Assembly: GCA_016935295.1 (NCBI GenBank) | Contig: JAFGRF010000001.1 | Span: forward strand, 1-9,917 | Length of the DNA: 9,917 nucleotides | DNA from: Caldifarciminota bacterium | GTDB lineage: Bacteria; Hydrothermota; Tepidihabitantia; Tepidihabitantales; Tepidihabitantaceae | Direction of reading: 5' to 3' | In this document: positions 5,866 through 9,917 of the stretch, one piece after another | Layout of the letters: the number at the start of each line of letters is the position of its first letter | Numbering within the stretch: position 1 is the first letter of the stretch | Notes under the pieces: model-generated | The model's input: only the letters and a program-made list of their open reading frames with translations | What the model was told of the DNA's origin: nothing | Databases searched by the model: none | Program-made: the position numbers and the translations under genes

Positions 5866-8800
5866 CTACTTCCTCTCCAACTGCACCAACCTGTTCCTCA
5901 GCACCTGCTCGCCCGGGTGCTTTGCCAGCGCCTCGCGGCAGACGCGCAAGGCCTCAGCTTTCCTGCCGTTGACAAGATACGCCTCGACTAGCGTGTCCCA
6001 GATATTTGGGTCATCCGAGAGTTCGACGGCACGCAGCGCGTACTTGAGCGCCCGCGCAAAACGGGGACTGTACCGCGCGTCCTCGCGCTCCTGGGGACTG
6101 TCCCCGCTTTGTGCGTGACGGAATTCGGTCATGTCCCGCGTCGTCGCGAGGTTCCACGCAATGCCATTCAACTTACCCGCGAGTTCCTTCTTGGCCCGCT
6201 CGTAGGTCGGGAAGCGCTTCAGGAACGCCTCGTAGCGCGGAATCTGCGCCGTGTCCGGCACGTCGCGCAGCGAGTCCGTCAGATTGGTCCATGCCTTGTG
6301 CGCGTCGGCGTTGTACTTGATGTTGATGCTGTCCCGATGCGTGTCGAACCACGCCTGCCATTTTGCCTGCACGTACCGCTCCGAATCGGGCAAGTCATGC
6401 CCGGCAAAGGTCGAGATGTAGTTCGGCACATTCCGGTCGTAGTTGTAGAACGCATCGATTGAAGGAAAGGACAATGACTTGATGAGCAGGTCGATGCCGT
6501 CGACCTGATGTAGAGCGCACAGCGCCTTGCCGCAGGCACGCTGGACGTAGACGTCATACGTCATCGCCGCACTGCGCAGCGGTTCCACCGCACGCTGGTC
6601 ACCGAGGTTCCCCATCGCATCGGCCGCGGCGCAGCGCACCGAGGAAGCGCGGTCTTCGGCCAGTAGCCAGCGGAACAACCGAAGGTCCGACGTATCCGGC
6701 TTGACCTTGCCTACAAGCGTGACAGCCATCCGGCGCACGTCCCCGGACGTGTCCTCGGTCGCGAGCTTCCGTGCAAGCGGGATCGCCCTAGCCGACTCAA
6801 GCCTGATGAGCGACCGCAGGGCGAACCTCCTCACCTGCGCGTTGCTGTCGTTCTTCAGCACCTCAATCAGCGCGCTCTCTGCCTTGGCCATCCTCCAAAG
6901 GCCCAAGTCATCGGCAATCGTAAGCCGAGCCTCGGGGGTCTGCGCTTTGAGCAGTGTGAACAAGACAGGCAGCTCCTTGTCTCCGATCTTGCCTTGCACG
7001 AACCACTCGTGTATGCACTCCAACCCGAGACGAACGTTCCATGACAGTGCATTGGTGACATACTCAGCCACATCCCCGATGTTGCCCGGTCCATCCCTCG
7101 TCAGCACCCAGACCGACGTGAGTCCTCCCAGTCGATCATCACTGGGCTCGCCGAGCAAGTACAACGGGACCTTCACGAATTCATCCATGGACCTGACTAC
7201 CGAGTCGCGCGGCTCCGGGACGCCGCCGATGACGTCTCCGCCCTTCCACTCCATGTCGAGGAACAAGCCGTGACCGAAGCTGTGGGTCTCGGAGTTGTTG
7301 GCCCGGTTGCGCACCTGGTACGTGTCCTTGCCACCAAGGTCGAGGCAGATGGCGTACGGCCAAGCGCTTGGGTCAGATTCGGGCCACACGCCGCCGAAGC
7401 TGTGCCAGTCGTTGAAGAGCACATCGCCCTTGGGCCGGCCGCAGATGTACTTGTCGTCGCCTTTGTAGTCGATGAATAGGGTGTAGGCAAACGGCTTGCA
7501 GGCTGTGCCATATGAAGAAGTGGCCGACTTGTAGGTGTCGTTCCCTTCGTAGTCAATCAGAAACCCGGGCGAACGGTCGCTGCCCGAGCCGCCGGCGCGG
7601 AACCCGCCTTCGTAGACGTCGTCGCCCTTCTTGTCTATCAGGATGGCATTAGTGACGTGGATGCCCGAGCCCTGCCCGGTTCCGCAGACGTAGTGGTCAT
7701 TGCCCTCGTTGTCCACGAGCACGCCCAAGGACATGATGTAGCTTCCGCCTTGGCAGTTCCAGCCCTTGCTCACGTACTCGTCATTACCCTTGTCGTCGAC
7801 CAGCATCCCGACGCCGCCATAGGCTACGAGTTTCTTCTCCCATGGATACGCCCGGAACGAAAGCGCGCCGCCCTGCCCGTAGCCCGGCATCCCGCCCATT
7901 GCATCTTTCGACGAATCGCAGGCGAGCCGGTACTTGTCGTTGCCTTCCAGGTCAGAGAGAATACCGAGCCCAAGTGTTGTCGCCGAGCCCTGCCCGTTCG
8001 AGGCGCAGTCGTACACGTCGTTGCCGGAATCGTCCAGCATCGTGCCAAGCCCGAACATGCCCGCGCCCTGGCAGAACGTATGAGCGCTGAACGTATCGTT
8101 GCCTGCCTTGTCCCAGAGCACGCCCACGCCCATTATGCCTACACCTTGCGAGAAGTGCTTCGCCTCATACACATCGTTACCAGCCAGGTCAACTAGCATG
8201 CCGATGCCGAGAAAGCCAAACCCCTGCACGTAGCTCGAATCGGACGCGAGGTACTTGTCATTCCCCGCATGGTCTAGGCAGACCGCAACTCCGCCATCAG
8301 GGCCGGTGGCGCCCGCATTGTTGAGATGGGTATCGTCACCTCCCAGGTCTATCAACAGAGCCGCATTCTCAAGGTGCTGGTCGTTGTGAAACCCTGAAAC
8401 AACGACTCTGCCAAGTGGCAGTTCAAGCGACACGGTGCCGCCTGCCTTCGCCGTGTCGCTGTAGAGGTCATTGAGCTTCCAGCCACGCGTTGTCGCGATG
8501 TAGCGCTCCAAAGCCCACCTCATTCTCGGAGTTTCCCAGAATACCCGGTCGCGCTGGAACCGACGGGCATGCTCAACAAACTCCATCTGGGCGTCAGTAT
8601 TGCCAGTCAGTTCAGCCATCCGCTTGCCATCGGGTGCAAGATAGCGTCCAGGATTCTCCGCGAAGTATATCGAGTCCCCCGGCAGGAAGCGGGACTTTGC
8701 CGACCGCAAGGACAACATCGCCTTGTAGAGGTGATAGTACAGGTCGACAACAGCGTCGCTGAACTGTGGACTGAAGCCGCCCCGTTCGAGTCCGGCGCGC

Positions 8801-9270
8801 AGGCTATCGGTTCTTGCAGCGCGCACCGCCTTGCGGTCACGGTTCCAGTCCTCGTACACCTCAACCTCGTACCTTGAGGCAACGCCGCGCCCCCAGCTTT
8901 CCGGCATATCCTCAATGATCCGATATGCGCGTTCCAAGGCTGCAAGACCGGTCTGACCTTGAGCCCTCACGAGGGCCGCGCTCCGGGTCTCCGCCCAATG
9001 CTTCATGTACAGCGGGCGATTGGACACGTAGTCGATGATGGGGAATCGGCAGCAGTAGCGGTAGCCGCCTTCCCAGCCGCGCGGGAGCTCGACGTTCCGC
9101 ACGTCGAGCCCGATTCTCGCCCCGGCATAGTCGAGCGGGTTGCCGATGGACTCAGCCTTGATTGGCACCGGGGCCGGGTCCTGCTCAAACCACGTCTCTG
9201 GTCCGTACTGCTTCACCGGCCCGGCCATGACTGAAACTGCCACGGCCACCAACAACACCAAGACTCTCAC
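5866..9270 (-). CDS. Large secreted protein with GND-Y repeats, HEAT repeats and C-terminal TPR
   Basis: The GTG at 9270 is chosen because AAAGGAGG lies four bases before it and it overlaps the upstream stop as GTGA; the frame is open further up to 9315, but that would need a 49-base overlap and spoil the signal peptide. The protein has 1134 residues. Residues 1-17 are a Sec signal (RVLVLLVAVAVSVMAG). Residues 18-280 are an unrecognised, mostly helical domain rich in Trp, Tyr and Arg. Residues 306-680 hold about twelve repeats of 26-28 residues, each with L-x-D-x-x-G-N-D-x-Y followed by a Q-G-x-G and G-x-G part; this suggests a beta-solenoid, perhaps binding calcium through its Asp residues. 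Residues about 782-930 are HEAT-type helical pairs, and about 1034-1130 are TPR-type helices. Overall it looks like an extracytoplasmic scaffold or binding protein. An interspersed palindromic element has entered the TPR part at residues 1054-1072. Confidence 0.85.
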   Translation of the reverse strand: MRVLVLLVAVAVSVMAGPVKQYGPETWFEQDPAPVPIKAESIGNPLDYAGARIGLDVRNVELPRGWEGGYRYCCRFPIIDYVSNRPLYMKHWAETRSAALVRAQGQTGLAALERAYRIIEDMPESWGRGVASRYEVEVYEDWNRDRKAVRAARTDSLRAGLERGGFSPQFSDAVVDLYYHLYKAMLSLRSAKSRFLPGDSIYFAENPGRYLAPDGKRMAELTGNTDAQMEFVEHARRFQRDRVFWETPRMRWALERYIATTRGWKLNDLYSDTAKAGGTVSLELPLGRVVVSGFHNDQHLENAALLIDLGGDDTHLNNAGATGPDGGVAVCLDHAGNDKYLASDSSYVQGFGFLGIGMLVDLAGNDVYEAKHFSQGVGIMGVGVLWDKAGNDTFSAHTFCQGAGMFGLGTMLDDSGNDVYDCASNGQGSATTLGLGILSDLEGNDKYRLACDSSKDAMGGMPGYGQGGALSFRAYPWEKKLVAYGGVGMLVDDKGNDEYVSKGWNCQGGSYIMSLGVLVDNEGNDHYVCGTGQGSGIHVTNAILIDKKGDDVYEGGFRAGGSGSDRSPGFLIDYEGNDTYKSATSSYGTACKPFAYTLFIDYKGDDKYICGRPKGDVLFNDWHSFGGVWPESDPSAWPYAICLDLGGKDTYQVRNRANNSETHSFGHGLFLDMEWKGGDVIGGVPEPRDSVVRSMDEFVKVPLYLLGEPSDDRLGGLTSVWVLTRDGPGNIGDVAEYVTNALSWNVRLGLECIHEWFVQGKIGDKELPVLFTLLKAQTPEARLTIADDLGLWRMAKAESALIEVLKNDSNAQVRRFALRSLIRLESARAIPLARKLATEDTSGDVRRMAVTLVGKVKPDTSDLRLFRWLLAEDRASSVRCAAADAMGNLGDQRAVEPLRSAAMTYDVYVQRACGKALCALHQVDGIDLLIKSLSFPSIDAFYNYDRNVPNYISTFAGHDLPDSERYVQAKWQAWFDTHRDSINIKYNADAHKAWTNLTDSLRDVPDTAQIPRYEAFLKRFPTYERAKKELAGKLNGIAWNLATTRDMTEFRHAQSGDSPQEREDARYSPRFARALKYALRAVELSDDPNIWDTLVEAYLVNGRKAEALRVCREALAKHPGEQVLRNRLVQLERK
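6057..6111. repeat. 55-base inverted-repeat element inside the coding sequence
   Basis: The ends CAAAACGGGGAC (6057-6068) and GTCCCCGCTTTG (6100-6111) are inverted repeats with 11 of 12 matches. The right end also includes a perfect short palindrome, GGGGAC-T-GTCCCC (6093-6105); the left end has an imperfect copy beginning GGGGACTGTACC (6063-6074). The element is read through in frame and codes for residues 1054-1072 of the repeat protein. I recall GGGGACAGTCCCC-like palindromes as dispersed repeats, some near IS200-like or REP-associated transposases, but no transposase is in the window. Confidence 0.65.
7231..8355 (-). repeat. Coding region for about twelve GND-Y protein repeats
   Basis: This codes for residues 306-680 of the large secreted protein. 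Repeats begin at LIDLGGDDTH, LDHAGNDKY, LVDLAGNDVY, LWDKAGNDTF, MLDDSGNDVY, LSDLEGNDKY, LVDDKGNDEY, LVDNEGNDHY, LIDKKGDDVY, LIDYEGNDTY, FIDYKGDDKY and CLDLGGKDTY; a decayed thirteenth starts FLDMEWKGGD. Spacing is mostly 26-28 residues, with longer loops after the sixth (52) and eleventh (43). Copies are well diverged in DNA, so the array is old rather than freshly amplified. Confidence 0.85.
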
Positions 9271-9917
9271 GCGCCCTCCTTTCGCAGCCCACACAACTCC
9301 TCGCTCACCTGCCACATCCGCGCAGCCAAGTCCGGGTCGGCAGCATCACGGGACAGCGGCATCGCCCGGCGCTTCTCGAAGTACTTGCCAGTCATGCCCG
9401 CGACCTCGGGAGCGGTCGCAAGCCAGACCAGCGTATCCGCGCCCTGTTCCGGTGTCTTTCCTCCGAAGAAATCCGCCATCCGCTTGCTGAAGGCATAGAA
9501 CCAGCCCTCTTCCTGACCGATGTTGGTCTTCGCCAGCCCCGGGGTCATGACGTTTGCGACTACGCCATTGCTTCCGAGCCGACGCGCGAGCTCCAGCGTG
9601 AGAAGCACGTTGGCCAGCTTCGAGTTGGCGTACGCCCTCATTGCCGAGAACTTGCGACATAGCTGCAGGTCATCAAAGTCGAGCTTGGCCTGCTTGTAGA
9701 TGTTCGAAGAGACTCCTACAATGCGCGCCGGGGCAGAAGCAACAAGCAGGTCGAGCAGCAGGTTGGTCAGCAGGAAATGGCCGAGGTGATTGAGCGCAAG
9801 CGTGTACTCGTAGCCGTCGACCGACTCGCGGCGCCGGTTGGGCGATACGCCGGCGTTGTTCAGGAGCACATCGAGCCGCGTGTACCGCTGGCGGAACTCG
9901 GCTGCGGCAGCCCGAAC
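9267..9917 (-). CDS. Short-chain dehydrogenase/reductase, retinol-dehydrogenase-like (5' truncated)
   Basis: The frame is open to the right edge, so the start and the N-terminal nucleotide-binding TGxxxGIG motif lie outside; 216 residues are visible. Marks of the family are LDVLLNNAG (15-23), which supports the cofactor fold, NHLGHFLLTNLLLDLL (43-58), IVGVSS (66-71) with the catalytic Ser region, and YANSK with Tyr96 and Lys100 as the catalytic pair, then NVMTPGLAKTNI, the usual loop after strand 6. The overall pattern is closest to the retinol dehydrogenase/WWOX-like branch, which oxidises or reduces a hydroxyl or carbonyl with NAD(P); the substrate is not predictable. The enzyme is probably cytoplasmic. 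Its stop codon TGA at 9267-9269 overlaps the GTG start of the large repeat protein, and the end of the gene carries that protein's ribosome binding site. Confidence 0.9.
   Translation of the reverse strand, partial: VRAAAAEFRQRYTRLDVLLNNAGVSPNRRRESVDGYEYTLALNHLGHFLLTNLLLDLLVASAPARIVGVSSNIYKQAKLDFDDLQLCRKFSAMRAYANSKLANVLLTLELARRLGSNGVVANVMTPGLAKTNIGQEEGWFYAFSKRMADFFGGKTPEQGADTLVWLATAPEVAGMTGKYFEKRRAMPLSRDAADPDLAARMWQVSEELCGLRKEGA

Noticed and set aside
9271..9315. Start of the large repeat protein at 9315.
   Set aside because: The GTG at 9270 has AAAGGAGG just upstream and overlaps the previous stop as GTGA, giving a proper signal peptide; the longer form adds residues that spoil it.

Overview
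This is a GC-rich window with bacterial gene organisation. It carries secreted proteins that end in a PNP...GVY-type C-terminal sorting domain (type IX secretion style), a diderm-type outer-membrane protein and a lipoprotein. That mix points to the FCB superphylum or a related candidate phylum. A high-GC member of candidate division WOR-3 or a similar lineage is my best guess from memory of such proteins, but no marker gene is present to prove it.

Layout. Plus strand, 1-3189: the 3' end of a secreted protein of unknown function (to 634), then a near-consensus sigma-70 promoter (734-761), then a secreted protein of about 790 residues (817-3189). That protein joins an alkaline-phosphatase-superfamily phosphodiesterase domain to a BNR/Asp-box propeller and a sorting domain. 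The sorting domains of the two plus-strand genes align without gaps over 76 residues, with about 52 identical by eye. Minus strand, 9917-3198, five tightly packed genes in transcription order: a short-chain dehydrogenase (5' end outside the window); a 1134-residue secreted protein with about twelve GND-Y repeats followed by HEAT and TPR repeats; an AlkD-like DNA alkylation repair protein; a lipoprotein with a clan-A glycoside-hydrolase-like barrel; and a small outer-membrane beta-barrel protein. Junctions are a 4-base GTGA overlap, then gaps of 3, 39 and 49 bases, so they could form one transcription unit whose promoter lies beyond 9917. The two gene sets converge with only 8 bases between stop codons at 3190-3197.

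Theme. The window contains several short tandem tracts with 7- or 8-base periods, placed at gene starts or domain linkers: heptads at 371-395, 4952-4986 and 5816-5853, octads at 3003-3028 and 5774-5797. A 55-base inverted-repeat element with a perfect GGGGAC-n-GTCCCC palindrome lies in frame inside the TPR region of the large repeat protein. These sequences have reshaped start sites and protein segments and are, with the GND-Y repeat protein, the most unusual content here. No rRNA, tRNA, CRISPR array, intact insertion sequence or phage gene was seen.
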